64,000 nt of DNA. It comes from Straminergon stramineum (Eukaryota; Streptophyta; Bryopsida; Hypnales; Calliergonaceae). Positions 39,001 to 51,500 of the stretch are shown one piece after another. The notes under the pieces were generated by a model. The model ran no database searches. It saw nothing but the letters and a program-made list of their open reading frames with translations, and was not told where the DNA came from. The stretch's first letter is position 1; every line of letters starts with the position of its first letter. The DNA is taken from positions 30,988,547 through 31,052,546 of the forward strand of contig OY987263.1 of the NCBI GenBank assembly GCA_963920665.1, read 5' to 3'. Both the position numbers and the translations under genes were made by a program.

Positions 39001-39096
39001 TCTCTAGGTGTATCACCAACACTAGAGACTCTTAGCCTATCGACTCTCATGATTTGATTGTGTACATCTTTTGTAATTGATTATTTGTGTGTTTGT
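36087..39096. other. AT-rich intergenic DNA
   Basis: No exon series, RNA gene or complete element recognised. Open frames on the minus strand (for example 36,490-36,708) lack motifs and splice context. Confidence 0.5.
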
Positions 39097-39120
39097 GGGG
39101 TGGGGTGGGTGGGTGGGTGG
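39097..39120 (+). repeat. G-tract cluster, potential G-quadruplex
   Basis: Five consecutive G-tracts of three or four bases, each separated by a single T, followed by GG. Four tracts of at least three Gs with one-base loops is the most stable G-quadruplex arrangement. It lies about 2.2 kb upstream of the LAX start codon. Confidence 0.7.
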
Positions 39121-39365
39121 TTACACTACAAAACCTTCATTCTCCCAAGTAGTTCGAAAAATGCACATGAAAGGAGATGAGACAAAGTGTATAACTAAGA
39201 CTCTTTCGTGAAACTTGTTGAAGAATCTTGTACAATACTTGTCCAAGGGAATGAATAAGGCTTCATTCAACTTGCTCTCACATCATTGAAGCTCTTAAGA
39301 CTCCACCATATCCAATTTTTTTGAGATGCTTTTTCTAATCCATATAAGTGATTGCTAAATTTTGG

Positions 39366-39650
39366 ACAATGTTGATCATAGGTGCACATACCTTTAATTA
39401 ACCTGCTTTCTCCAGAAGTGAAACACACAAATGCCAATTGCCACATGGACAATGTTGTTCATGAGTGCACATAACTTATACCTTTTATTAGTCAGTGGAC
39501 CTGCTCCCCCCTTACCTAAAAGAGAAACACACAAATGCCCAATGCCAATTAATTGCCACATGGACCGTGTTGATTACCGGTACCCAGTCCTTTCGTCGAC
39601 CTGTTTTCCCCAAAAGAGAGACACACATTCGAATGCCAATCGCCACATGG
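39366..39650 (+). repeat. Degenerate tandem triplication upstream of the LAX gene
   Basis: Three units (39,366-39,448; 39,449-39,563; 39,564-39,650) each run from ACAATGTTG or ACCGTGTTG through an ACCTG block and GA[AG]ACACACA to GCCAAT and CCACATGG. CCAAT and CACATG motifs are therefore each present three times. Unit length is 83-115 bp. Confidence 0.7.
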
Positions 39651-41325
39651 GACCCCGTCACCCCCGCCAGCAGAAGCGGCAAAGATACATTGCAGTCCCG
39701 TCTGCAAGTTCCCTAATAAGTACGAGGAGACGTCCAAATGGTCCACTATTCCGGTGGGCCGGTGCTCCCGGTAGTTGGTCAAGACCACACCAGCAAGTAC
39801 GGGGTGGTGCGCATTCATGGCCTCATCATTTGTGAATCTGCACATCCAGATCTGCAGCCTTAAGAACTCGATCGAAAGGCTCCTCCCGGCCTTCAGTTGG
39901 CCTGCAGCTGCAGGAGCTGCAGAACCCAGAGACCCGAGACACCAGACACCAGTCGACCCTTCGATCGATCGATCATATCCTCTCGAACTTACAGTAACTT
40001 AACTTTCAGCTGCCCTGAAATCACAGCTAAGATAGGCCACAGCTGTTATTGCGCCTTCGATCTGCTTGCAAATCAGCCATAGCCGGGCATTGCCACGCCC
40101 TACAGTTCTACTGTACTGTGCTGTGCAGCGAGCGCATACGTTTCATGGGCTCCACAAGCCCACTCACTCACTTCGACATTAACAGCTAGCAAGCTTCCAC
40201 CCTCAAACTTTTTCCAGATCGGCTTCCAAAAACGCGCTGTGGAGTCTTAGCCTCGGTCCTTGCTGATCGATTCGATTCAATAAATGTGGGTTGGAACTGA
40301 CAGCCCACGTACCTTGGAGCTAATTAGAGGAGGAACATTTGAAGCTCCTGAATTTTTTGCAAAGGAAGTTAAGAGCCAGGGAGTACAGTCCAGAGGGGTT
40401 TCATTTCGATCTCCTTTTGGATCATTCATTCGAGCAGCCTGATATTTGCGCGTTAGAGTAGTCAGTCGTCTAGAGTTTTGGTGGGGGAGAGGGTGCGGCG
40501 GAATGGACGTGGTTCCTGAATTCCTGCAATTACAGTGAAGTGTGGGGTCTCCGACGTACAGCTCTTGGACTATTATTCACAAAAGAAGTTGATTACTCTA
40601 ACTTCCGCTTCATCAGGTGACGCTGACAAAAGCGGGGTCAACATTGGACAACAGGGTCTGAGGGGGCCGTGCATTTATTTGAGTCGTAGCAGATGGAGCC
40701 TGCAGCTTATTGTGGGCAGAGCTCTAGAACTTGTGGAAGAGCTACCTTAGATACATATAGATTGTTGACTGCACTGTACATATGGTGACAATGCATTAGG
40801 GATTAATTAATTAGTGATTCTTGGCCACTTCGAGTGGGATTGGATCCTGATTTGTCTGCGTACTTACAGACCATCAACTTATTATATTCGTGGCAGCTAG
40901 TACGGGGGTAGATAGCATCTGCTGCATGATCTCAGTGGTTTCGAGACGACTTTGGCAGCAGCCTTAGGAAGAGAGAGTAGGAGAATTTGCAGCCCAAGCG
41001 AGCCTCTCGCACAGAACTCGCAGTCGATTGTCGGAGCTTCTGAAGCTCTGCTGCTGCTCCTTATTTAGAGATTTTGAGCGATTTCGTACTGAATTTAGTA
41101 AGCTCATGTTAAATTTAGACTCTAGAGGTCAAACTAAAGATTCAAATCGGTAGTTTTGGAGGTGGTGCTCAGAGAATGCAGACTGAGGCTTCCTGGGCTT
41201 TGAGGAGACTAGCTGTCTGTCAGTCTGACAAACTTTTGAATTGGAGCTAGCATCAAAACTCTGTAGTTGGAAAGGTCATTATCTTATATTACTGTTCCTG
41301 AGCAAATGTGTTGGGATTCAACAAA
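39651..41325 (+). promoter_or_regulatory. Promoter and 5' leader of the AUX/LAX-like gene
   Basis: GC-richer than the upstream DNA. It contains a TCGATCGATCGATC tract near 39,960, a GAGACA (complement of the TGTCTC auxin-response core) at 39,936-39,941 and another at 39,618-39,623. A 12-codon upstream ORF starts at ATG 40,503 and ends at TGA 40,536-40,538. Hexamers like TGTCTC are expected by chance in this much DNA, so auxin control is only a possibility. The transcription start is not visible. Confidence 0.5.
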
Positions 41326-44300
41326 ATGGAAGAGTCTAGAGTAGCGTCCCCTGCAGCTGGATCTAAGGAGGTCGAGGCCAGTGCACAGAATGGACATGGT
41401 GATGGTGTGGGAAAAGCAGGAATGTCACTCAAAGGGAGCTTGAAGGGCTTGAAGATGCCGATTTTGCTTTGGGAAGGGGGTTCGGTGTTCGATTCTTGGC
41501 TTGTGGCTTCAGCTGCTCAGGTATAAGGCAATCTCCACTGCATTCAACTAGCCTCCTGTTTTCAAGTTTTTTTTTTTAACCACTTTTGAGTGAGTCATAT
41601 GTATGGCTACTTTCTTTTGTATGTTCAACTTCAACTTTACATAATTCTGGTGATCTGAAACTAGGCTGCCTGAATTCTACTGTTCACAGTGTGATCAATC
41701 AAATTAGTCATTCAAAAACCACGAAATCTTGTCAGTTATGGTCTTAATTTCTCATACAGCATATTTTTGTCTATCACGAGTCAAATGTAGCAAGGGTTGC
41801 TGACTTTTTTTTCAATGAAAACGTACTAGGGGTGAGTCTAATGAATAATGCTGTGAATTGTTGTTGGCAAGCCTTTTTGATAGAGCTTCAAGAACTAAAC
41901 TGATGCCCAATTATATGGGAATTCAGTAAAGTCTTATTCAATGGACTCACAGTTAAATTCAGTATGTTAAGAAACTGCTTCAGAGATTCCCAATTAATTT
42001 GACCTCCGGTTGGTTTGCATTCGGTTCGTGACTCATCCTAGAAAGCACTAAAATTTTGCTGCCGATTTTGATCACCTCAAAAATTCCACATGTTTCTTTC
42101 GTTTTTGAATTCTTGATCTGTTGGTTCCCTAACAATCTTTTTCAGCTTAAGAATCGATATTCTTACTTGGACTTTCTAATTACATTTGATCACAGATTCC
42201 TGGTGGAGTTTAACTGGTTTTAAGTACTAAGTAGATAGCCAGTTGGCTCAAGAAGGTTATCAAACATAATGCCAATTTTTATGCAATGGAATTTCGTTTC
42301 ATTTGTGTCAAAAAACCAAAAACATAAGTTGTTTTTGTGAAATTCAAACATCCATATCTTTACCTTTCAGTTGCTTCAATGGCTCATGTTGCGTAGAATG
42401 ATTTATGTGTGAAATTTCTTGCCTGGCCAGCAGATGAGAAAGTGACACGTTTGCCTTGTACGTAGCTTGGACGTCGCATTACGTAATCTTCATTGCTAAC
42501 GTCTGCTTATTTGACAGATTGGCCAAGTGGTGCTGACCTTGCCCTACACGATGTCACAAATGGGCCTTGCTTATGGAGTCCCAGCCATAATTCTGTACAA
42601 TATTTTGGGTGCCTGGTCGGTGTACCTCCTTGTCTGGCTCTACTTGGAGTTCAAAGCTCGAGCCGACTTGCTGCAAGTCAAAGTTCGCCCTGAAAGACAT
42701 ATTCTCCAGGTAAGTTAAGTGCCTCCCATTAGCCGAATTTTTTATCATAGCAGCTCATATTAACACGCAAGCAGACATTCGAGTACTGAAGTACTCAATC
42801 TGGCAGGATAATTTCGTAAATAATACCAGGCAAGTCATAATCAATTCTTAATGTCATTAATTTATGCATCAAAGTTCAATCGAAAGATGCAATTCTCCCA
42901 TTTGCCAGGACTGATTATAATATCAGCTGTTTAGCCATTTGAAGCTCTGACCTTAGCTATTTGAGTCACTTCACCCTTTCTAGTATGTCAGCATAACATT
43001 CTTTAGATATTGAAACTTTGCAACTCAGTATTTTAAAACAGATAAGATCATATTACATTGACAGAGTATTTCTTCTTCCTACTCCCCAGAAGCCACTCAT
43101 AAGTAACCATGTGCATGTATGGTTAGGCCATATTTTCAAATTTAACACGCCTCAGCCTTTACATTATATAAAAAACTTACTTAAGATTTCTAATGAGATG
43201 TTATCGGTACATGAAATCAACAAGTTTGACAAGATTTCATTGAATTGTGCTGTCTGGTGTGGGTGTGCAGTATCATGAAGTGATCGGAGGTTTGGTTGGG
43301 AGATGGGGTGGCCAACTCACTTATTTCTTTGTTATTGTGTCTCTGGCCATTGCATCTGTCATTCAACTTATTGCATCTGCCAGGTAGTAAATTTGTTATT
43401 ATTTTTGTTTTTTCAAAAAAATTTAGCGCCACGCCTTCATTCGTTATGGTGAAATATACAGCAGTAAATTTATTTTTTCTTGTCCAAGTTATGGAATTTA
43501 AGATGTGACATCACAGCTGAAATTTCTTGTACTTCTACTTTAGACCCCACCTCATACCATTTTTTGAATGCACTGCCTAATATCATTAACCAGTTTCAGC
43601 AGGGTCTTCTTTAATTATCATGAAAATAGGAATCTTATAAGGATTTAGGATAACTAATATAGGACTTGCTTTGAATCACCATACTTAACTGAACTTCTTC
43701 ATTATAGTTATCTCATTTTATGTTATTATTATCTCACTTTTCTTGTAGTTCACTCACCATTAAATAATGTAGTTTTAACTCGTATGTGTCGAGCATACTC
43801 TCCAATTTGTTAACAGACTTCAAGATTTTGTCCACATATGTGAAGAAGGTAACAATTAATTTGGATGGGGATTAAAAAGTGAAAACTAATAGAAGACTCA
43901 ATAGGTACCTGGCTTCAACTAATGTGATCACAACGAACTAAAAAATCATTTATGAATCAGGTGGTGTTTTCAATTTTGTTAATTAGTACGATTCTAGTAC
44001 CAAAAACTGAGACACAAATCTACACGAAGCTCTAAAAACTTGGACAAATATAGATTTTTGTTTGAGATTGCATGGCCTGTAAGTGCCAAAGTCATGGAAA
44101 TAATACCACCAATTCAACTCATTTGAAATTTTGTGCATGATAATTGTGCAGTGACTTGTATTACGCCAATTCAAGTTTAAACAAGCGAGAGTGGCAGTAC
44201 ATTGTGGGCGGGGTAGCATTTCTGGCTATCTTTGTCCCAGACTATGGTCACTTCCGCTCTGGGGCTGTGATTGGCATTTTGACAACAACTATCACCTCAT

Positions 44301-47300
44301 TCTACTTGTTCATTGCCTCTCTCTCTATTGGGCAGGTTGTCTCCCTTACTTAACCCACAACAGAGAGAAAGTATTGCAACAATTTATTTTTATGATTAGA
44401 GTAAACGAAGAGTTTGTTCACATTAAGTGCCAGGATTGTCTTTGAGGAGGCAAGACAAGTGACAGTAGTGTTACATATCTCTGCTAAAAGAGAGACTCTA
44501 TACTATAAACTCAATTTCATTTGAATGCAAGGAATGCCGACAACAATGTGAAAGTGCCCAACACCTCAAACAGAAGTTGAACTTGTCACACTTGATAGTT
44601 GCTGAAGTATGTCATGGTATTGAAATATGAGGTTCATAAAGTGAAGTTTCCAACATGTTTGAGACTCATGGAGTGTAATAAGATTACATCATGAGTACAA
44701 TGACAAATATAATCAACAAAACGGCAATGTAGCGTGTAAATTTTGGAATCTGTCCGAATACTTTGTCAATTTTGAAGATAGAATGCAGAGCATTTTGAAA
44801 ATGCTCCCATCTAAAGTATGCAACAATTGTGAATTGAAAAAATTCAACTTCAACTTCAAATCTTGTACTAGATTACCCCATTTGAGAGTTTGATCGTATG
44901 CTGCAAAATATCTTGAAAATGAATCCATTTGTTTTGCAATTGGCATGCTTATCAGGAATTGATTTCTTTGGTGTTGTAGGCTGCTGGAGTTAAGCACGGA
45001 GGTGCACAGGACAAGGTGGAGTTCTTCACGGGTGCAACCAATATTCTATTTGCTTTTGGAGGACATGGAATCACCATGTAAGGCAATTTATTCTCATTTG
45101 AAATAGTTTGGCAGACATATCATTCAAACAACACCTTGTAACATTGCACTTCGAACGTTGATCTAAAGCTGCGATTCAGTCATTGAATGTGAACACAATA
45201 TTTAAAATTATTCACAAGTTGTAGATGGGAATTAAGTATCTAAATATGAAGAGAGCCAAAGTATTCAAGAAAGAATGTTCTCCCAAAGGATGAGGTAACC
45301 TAATTTCCCTAGTACACACAAGGATGATTGATAACTTTCTTTGTGCCTATATTCTTGGGTCTTCAATGATGTTTGGAGAACATACTACTCTATTATATTG
45401 TAATAATAATAGGTTGTGTTTATCATATCTTGCTCCAAAAAAAGAGTAAAACATCTTGGTTGGAATTGGTCATTATTATTGAATTGTTTATTAGCACTCT
45501 AGGAAAGTTGGGTCGACTACTTGATTGGAACATAACATAGTATTGGAAATAGGTGAATAACTCCTTGGTTGGAAAATGGCATGGTTTTCACTAATGAAAC
45601 TTGTGTGTAAATGATCAGTGAACTAGCTTGATCAATTTCCTAACTCTTCTACTTGTTGTGTTTTTTGTAACTGACAGAGAAATTTTGGAGTCTATGAGGC
45701 GACCATCAAAATTCAAGTTTGTCTACGTATTTGTGTGCTTCTACACGTTGTGTGTGACTATACCAAGTGCTGTTGCAGTTTACTGGGTGTATGGGGATGT
45801 CTTATTGACACGTTCAAATGCTTTTGCTGTTCTTCCCCCCGGTGGTTGGCGAACAATGGCTATTGCTTGCATGGTCATGCACCAAGTATGAACCACTCTC
45901 CTCTTGTAGTATGGAAGTTGTCATTTTGGGTCGTAGAGTCTATCTTTGAAAGGAGGCATCATGGGTAGCATTCACTCATTGGGTCAATGCGGCCTACTTA
46001 TTAGAATTATCTTTGATAGACTCTTCTTCATTCACTCTACGCTTGAACCACAGTTACGCTTCAATTCTTTTTTTGAGTCACTTTCGTCATTTGGGCAAAT
46101 AGGCCGATTTAAACAACAGATTGAGGTGTTTTCAATTATGATAAATCTCATCAATCTTGGCACCATTTGATAAGGAATTAACAAACTTTGTTAGGAAGGA
46201 ATACAACTAAATAAATACTTCTACAACGTGTTTGAATGTCTTTTGATCTACTCTTGATCTACTTAACGGAAATCTCGAAAACTCTGGTATATGACACCCG
46301 TGATTTGTGTAGGCCATGGGATTCGTCCTCTTCAGTCACCCGGTGTTTCTAGTGTGCGAGAAGGCCATGGGGGTGCATACCAAGATGTTTGCATTACGAA
46401 TTCTGGTTCGAATTCCTGTTGTAGCAGTGCTGTGGTTTTTGGCCCTGGCGGTTCCTTTCTTTGGACCCATCAATTCTGTGATGGGAGCGCTCTTGGTGAC
46501 AGTCTCCGTGTACATTATCCCCTTGGCTGCGTTCCTCATCACTTACCGCTCCAAATTTGCTCGCCAGGTATACCCAGGAGCTTCCCCTCACCTGCTCATT
46601 GGAAGTTCAGGTTCAAGTTGTTAAGGCAGGAACATTTAATTAAAGGCGGTCACGTAACAGAGATATCCGTTAAAGTAAGCCACGAGTTTCATGATTGAGG
46701 AGTTTTTCACCAATTGCAGGCTCTAAGCAGAGTGAGTTTGGTGAAAAAGTTTCAGATCTCATGCGCATCTAAAACTGTGTTTTGCACTATTTAATGGATA
46801 TATCTCTAATGGAGAATCTCACTTCTTACAATTTATGTACTAAAGAATTCCGAAGAAGCTATAACATTCACAACATTCTTGCCATGGGAACATTCGACAG
46901 CAGTGGAGAGGTTGCACCTCCCTTGCTAATCTCAATACTTCCATTTTTTTAATGGTAAACAGTGTAGAGGTAATGGGTGAATTGAGTGAGTAAAACACTG
47001 GGGATATTTGAAAAGCTGTCAAGATGTTGCGCTAAAAGATTTCAGATTCTTTTTGCCACGGGTGTTGAGGCAGCTTCTCAAGGATGTTTTGAGTGACCCT
47101 CGACGTTGTCTTTATTTATCAAAGAGATACTGGATGCGGTAATTGAATGCTGGCCTATATAACTTAGTTCCTGCATTTCTGCATTACTGAAGACGAAAGG
47201 AATGTGTGTGGTGTTTTGGCTGTGCAGAACTCGGCTGTGCAGCTGCCTCCATTCTTGCCCAGGTGGTCACTTATGTTTCTTTTGAATTTGATTATCATCA

Positions 47301-47428
47301 TATGGACCATTGTGGTGGGGATTGGATTCGGGGGATGGGCGAGCATCACCAACTTCGTGAGACAGATTCACTCCTTTGGGTTCTTTGACAAGTGTTTTCA
47401 GTGTCCTCCGCCGGCCAGTCCCAAATAA
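41326..47428 (+). CDS. LAX: AUX1/LAX-family auxin influx permease, divergent, 8 exons, 481 aa
   Basis: Plasma-membrane proton symporter of the AAAP family; AUX1/LAX proteins import indole-3-acetic acid. Exons: 41326-41520, 42518-42709, 43271-43383, 44152-44335, 44980-45077, 45678-45885, 46313-46567, 47228-47428; all GT-AG, in frame, and length is typical for AUX/LAX (about 465-490 aa). Family signatures are GGSVFDSWL (about 51-59), TLPYTMSQMG, IQLIASASDLYY, FTGATNILFAFGGHG, IPSAVAVYW, SNAF, FFGPINSVMGALLV and the C-terminal GFGGWASITNFVRQ. Hydrophobic segments agree with about 11 membrane helices. The N-terminal half is more diverged: the usual WHGGS reads WEGGS, and the FIPSFHNYRIWS region reads FVPDYGHFRSGA. 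The start ATG 41326 precedes a 45-residue soluble lead. The stop codon overlaps an AATAAA. Substrate is inferred from family only. Confidence 0.94.
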
Positions 47429-48551
47429 AAAAACAGGTGAACTTTTGCAACACATGAGGTTCTTACACATAAGGTTTTAGGGGTTTAGGGTTTAGGGTTT
47501 GGACACTTTGAAGCATTTCAACAAGCATGTATGCGTGAGCTATCGTTGACAATCGCTCATTAGAGTTTACTGAAGAGATCACTTTGGGTGCTGGAGCCAA
47601 GCTTTTAGCGCTCGACACTGGGAGGTTGTAGACCACCATTGAAGGGACAGTAGACAACCTCGTTTTCCATTCAAAATGAGTGGCAATAGACATTAGTAGC
47701 CAAGTCATACTTACGCCCAATTTGCTAATTGCAAGAGACGATGAGATGATGTTGGTATCAATATCAACTCCCTAATGTTGTTAGTATTCTCTATTTCTTC
47801 ATTGAGTATTTGAAACATTGGTGGGATCCAGGTCTATGAACTAGTGCCGTATCAATTAGACTAAGCCTGAAGCTTTGTGCTTAATTTCAAACTGTGAATC
47901 CTGGTTTCCGCCTGTTGGACTAACGTAAGCATAATATCATCTTTGTTGACAGGTGTAATTTCTTAAGCATGCCCATTTTGAACAGCAAGGAGACTAGGCA
48001 TTGCTTCACCGAACAAAGATTTTCCAAAGCAGTGTTCTACGTCTAAGCCAGCAAGGTGGAGCTCATATCTCTGTGTTGTGATGTTACCATTGTTTTTCGA
48101 CAAGCACATTTCTCGAACAGCAGCAGGTTGAACAAGCTGAAACCAGTGGATCTGGAAATGTGGGAATAAGCTTAATACTCCTTATGCTGGCAATCAATCT
48201 GCAAAACCTTGGCAATGCAGCATATGCTGGTACCTAGAGATCTCAATCAGAGGGTCCACTGTCATAGTTGTGCACTCGGATAATCCATGCAGTGATTTCC
48301 CTTCATACTTGGAGAAAGTGGTGTTCTGGCATTGAAACATGTGTCAAAAAGAGGCTGAGTTCTCACTGATTTTATAGTTCAGAGGATATCAACTTCAAAC
48401 AATTATAGGTTAGTATACTGGACGGGGAATTGCTCACACAATCCCATCAGAATGCGCAAAGAAGATCGTGTTGTTATAGGATTTATTCAGATATGGAAAA
48501 AAAAAAAAGAGTGCAGTGTTATTACAAGAGGAGAGCGTTTGGTTGTTGAGT
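47429..48551. other. Convergent intergenic region between LAX and Tubby genes
   Basis: Holds the 3' ends of both genes. It includes an AATAAA overlapping the LAX stop (47,424-47,429) and the telomere-like tract at 47,475-47,502. A plus frame at 48,452-48,634 overlaps the last Tubby exon in antisense and is a shadow. No further gene. Confidence 0.6.
47475..47502 (+). repeat. Short interstitial telomere-like tract (TTTAGGG)
   Basis: About three and a half units of the plant-type TTTAGGG telomere repeat, with one G insertion, just after the LAX stop. Such tracts serve as telo-box elements or mark old break repair; it is far too short to be a chromosome end. Confidence 0.8.
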
Positions 48552-51500
48552 CTATTCACATGCTATCTTTGGGTCCAAGCTCGAGAGGCAAATTGAGAAT
48601 GCCTGTACGAGAGAATGTCAGTTCACTTCAATAAGGTACATATATGCTGTGGAAAATACGGCTATTGACGTGTGCTAAGAATTTGGTTGGAAGTTTGTGA
48701 TCAATACGTACTTGTAAGGCTGACATTGGGTGTTGATAGTCCATTGTGAAGAGATTTCTTCCAATCTGAAACCCCAAAAGCAGACAATGAAGTCATGAGT
48801 AGAATGTCTTGGCATGAAGTCCAATAATGCTCTTTTGACTGAGAACTTTCATAATCAAAAGTTCTCAGTCATAATCAAAAGTTCTCAGTCAAGATATCCA
48901 ATTCTCTACCTTGAGGTAGACCTAAGGGCATAGAATGAGGCTTAGATGGGTTGTGGGAGTGAGGTCATAGGGTAAGTCTCCAAAGTGTTATCAGAATCTG
49001 ATAATAGTAGAGCATGTCATATCCAGGAATCTCTTACACCAGACGAGTAGCATTCCATACCTTACCAAACTGAAGGATTACAGTGTCTTGATCAGAGTCT
49101 GCAACCAACTGCATAGATGAAGAATAGCAAGTAATATTCTTGAACTAGAAGAAGATACACATAGAATACAAGAATTGCCACAATTATACATGGAAAGTGG
49201 ATGTCTTAAGGAGCATGAAACATTTGAACAAATTTCTGCTAGGATGATATCACTAGAGTGAACCCTGTCATTTTTCATTGAGGAGATTCGGAGCTGTGTT
49301 GCTTCTCACTGAAAATGATCTATTGTTAGTATCCAAGTCAGCCCCATGATTTGTCCCTTGTGACTTTTTTCACTCACCCCACATTTTATCACTATTTCAA
49401 GGAATGAAAAGAGACGGATTTCGCAGTAGTGTATGTTTCATGGCAACTCTTTTCTGTAGAGGTGGAAGCCAAGCATTGGATATGGAGAACATGATTATAT
49501 CTCATCACATTGTCCTCTTTAGGATTATGGACTAGGTAATGTGAAAGCAGAGCCTCATCATGGAAAAATACAGCCTTGGAAAATAACATCCATCACCTTT
49601 CTTGGGACTCTGAAACTTGTTATTTCTCATAACAAGGCTCTACGCTTGTGCCACCCAGTCCAATTTGACTGTCCAATACATTTGACTGCTATCATATTCA
49701 ATCCACATGAATTGATCCTTACCTGAAAGTTTCTGACTGATGGTTTTGTCACACGGCCATTGAAATTGAGACAATAAGCTGCAAGCTGCCCATCCATAAA
49801 ATTACACAAGTCGATATTGGAGCAGAAAATGGATGCTTGTACATAAGGCTACTCATGACAAACTGGGATCTTGCTATATTGTTTCCAAGTGACCCAAAAT
49901 TGTCATGGGTTGCATCTTTCCCTCAGGTTGGAGGGTCACTTTCACCTCTTCCTTCTCAATTTTTTTTTTTTTTATCAAAATCTCCTTTCAGAATTTCTTG
50001 ATTATACAGAATCAAAATAAAAAACTACAGTTCAAAATTTTTCAGAAATTATAAATTATGATTGTTTCAAAAGAAAAATTTAAGGTTTCCGTTAAGAAAA
50101 AAGGATGACAACTTGCACAAATGAATTTCTATTTATTGAAATGGATGAAACATTATTCTAAGAATTTAATTGAAGTACTGTAAACTAAGCTGACTGAAAA
50201 AGAGTTCATTTTAACCCTTAAAGGACAAAGCCCCCATGACCAAGGTAGTCAGCAAAACTGCTTTGATTATTGGACCAATAGGTGTATTCTATTTTTTAAC
50301 AGTCAACAGTGAAGTCATCCATCAGACACAAAAACCTCCACTTGGATGTTGAAGGGTTAACACCTATGCATTGAAATCAGTCATGGAATAAATAGGGTAC
50401 CTGTTTATTGAAACGTGGTTGTTTGTTATGCATGATGACCATCTTATCACGGTGCTGCCCACATTTGTAGTCATCCAAAATGACTGGTCCACCATCAGCA
50501 GCTGGTGGAAACACATGAGGCTTGCCATCCTCTTGCAAAGACGGAATGATGGCAGTCATTCTGCGAGGTCCGGCTATCCCAAGCACGTTGACATGAAACC
50601 TGACTGCACCCATCTCCACCCTGGTTTTGGCAGTTGGAAGCCGGGGTGTTCTGCCACGCACGTCACTTCCGTTTTATTATGGGTTCTCCATGTTCCGACG
50701 AGTGTGACTAAGTTAACCCCTAAGAGCCCCGAGCGTATTTACCAAAATCCAGGCCCTTTTAAACTCAGTGTAATCAAATTGTCACCCAAAACAAGATCCA
50801 CAAAAATTGACCATACGGATTGGTAGTGGAGACAGCCTCACATGAGAAAAGTTGGGCCAGATTGTTTTGGTGTCATTTTGACACCAAAAGCTACATATAG
50901 GTCATTTTAGTGTCATTTTATCCATACTAGGTTGGTATGGAGGATGGCACCAAATTAACTTAATTGCATTTCAATGCATCATTGTGGCACCATGTTTACC
51001 ATGCCTTGAAGTTCCTGATGGGGTAGAGCAAAGGGAGAAAGGACAAATGATTTCATCGTAGCATTGAAAAGATTATAATAGTCAAATATGACAACCTTTA
51101 ATTTTAAGGAGGTTGGATTTGAGGCATTGGAGCGTTCATGGGTTAAGCATCAATCAAGTACAAACCAAAATTTGGATTGATGCATTTTCAAATGTTCACC
51201 GTTACAACTACATGAGGCTTACCAGGAATTGACTAGTGTCATTGGGATTTTGTCCAATCTAAAGTATCAATTGATATGTATGATAGAACCACCCATTACC
51301 AACCACTTAGCCATTTCTTGCATGATCTAGAGTAGTAGAAGGAAGTATTTTTTTTTGCCCTATAGATAGATAGAAATGATGGACATTGTCAAATTTTCAT
51401 AATTTTTTTTGTTTACATTCAAATTTTTAAGAATTTTAGAAGCCAAAATTTAACCTACACCCATCCACAATACCTAGATTCTTCCATTACTACTAATCTA

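Noticed and set aside
39618..39941. TGTCTC auxin-response elements upstream of LAX as proof of auxin control
   Set aside because: Two six-base matches are expected by chance in this length of DNA.
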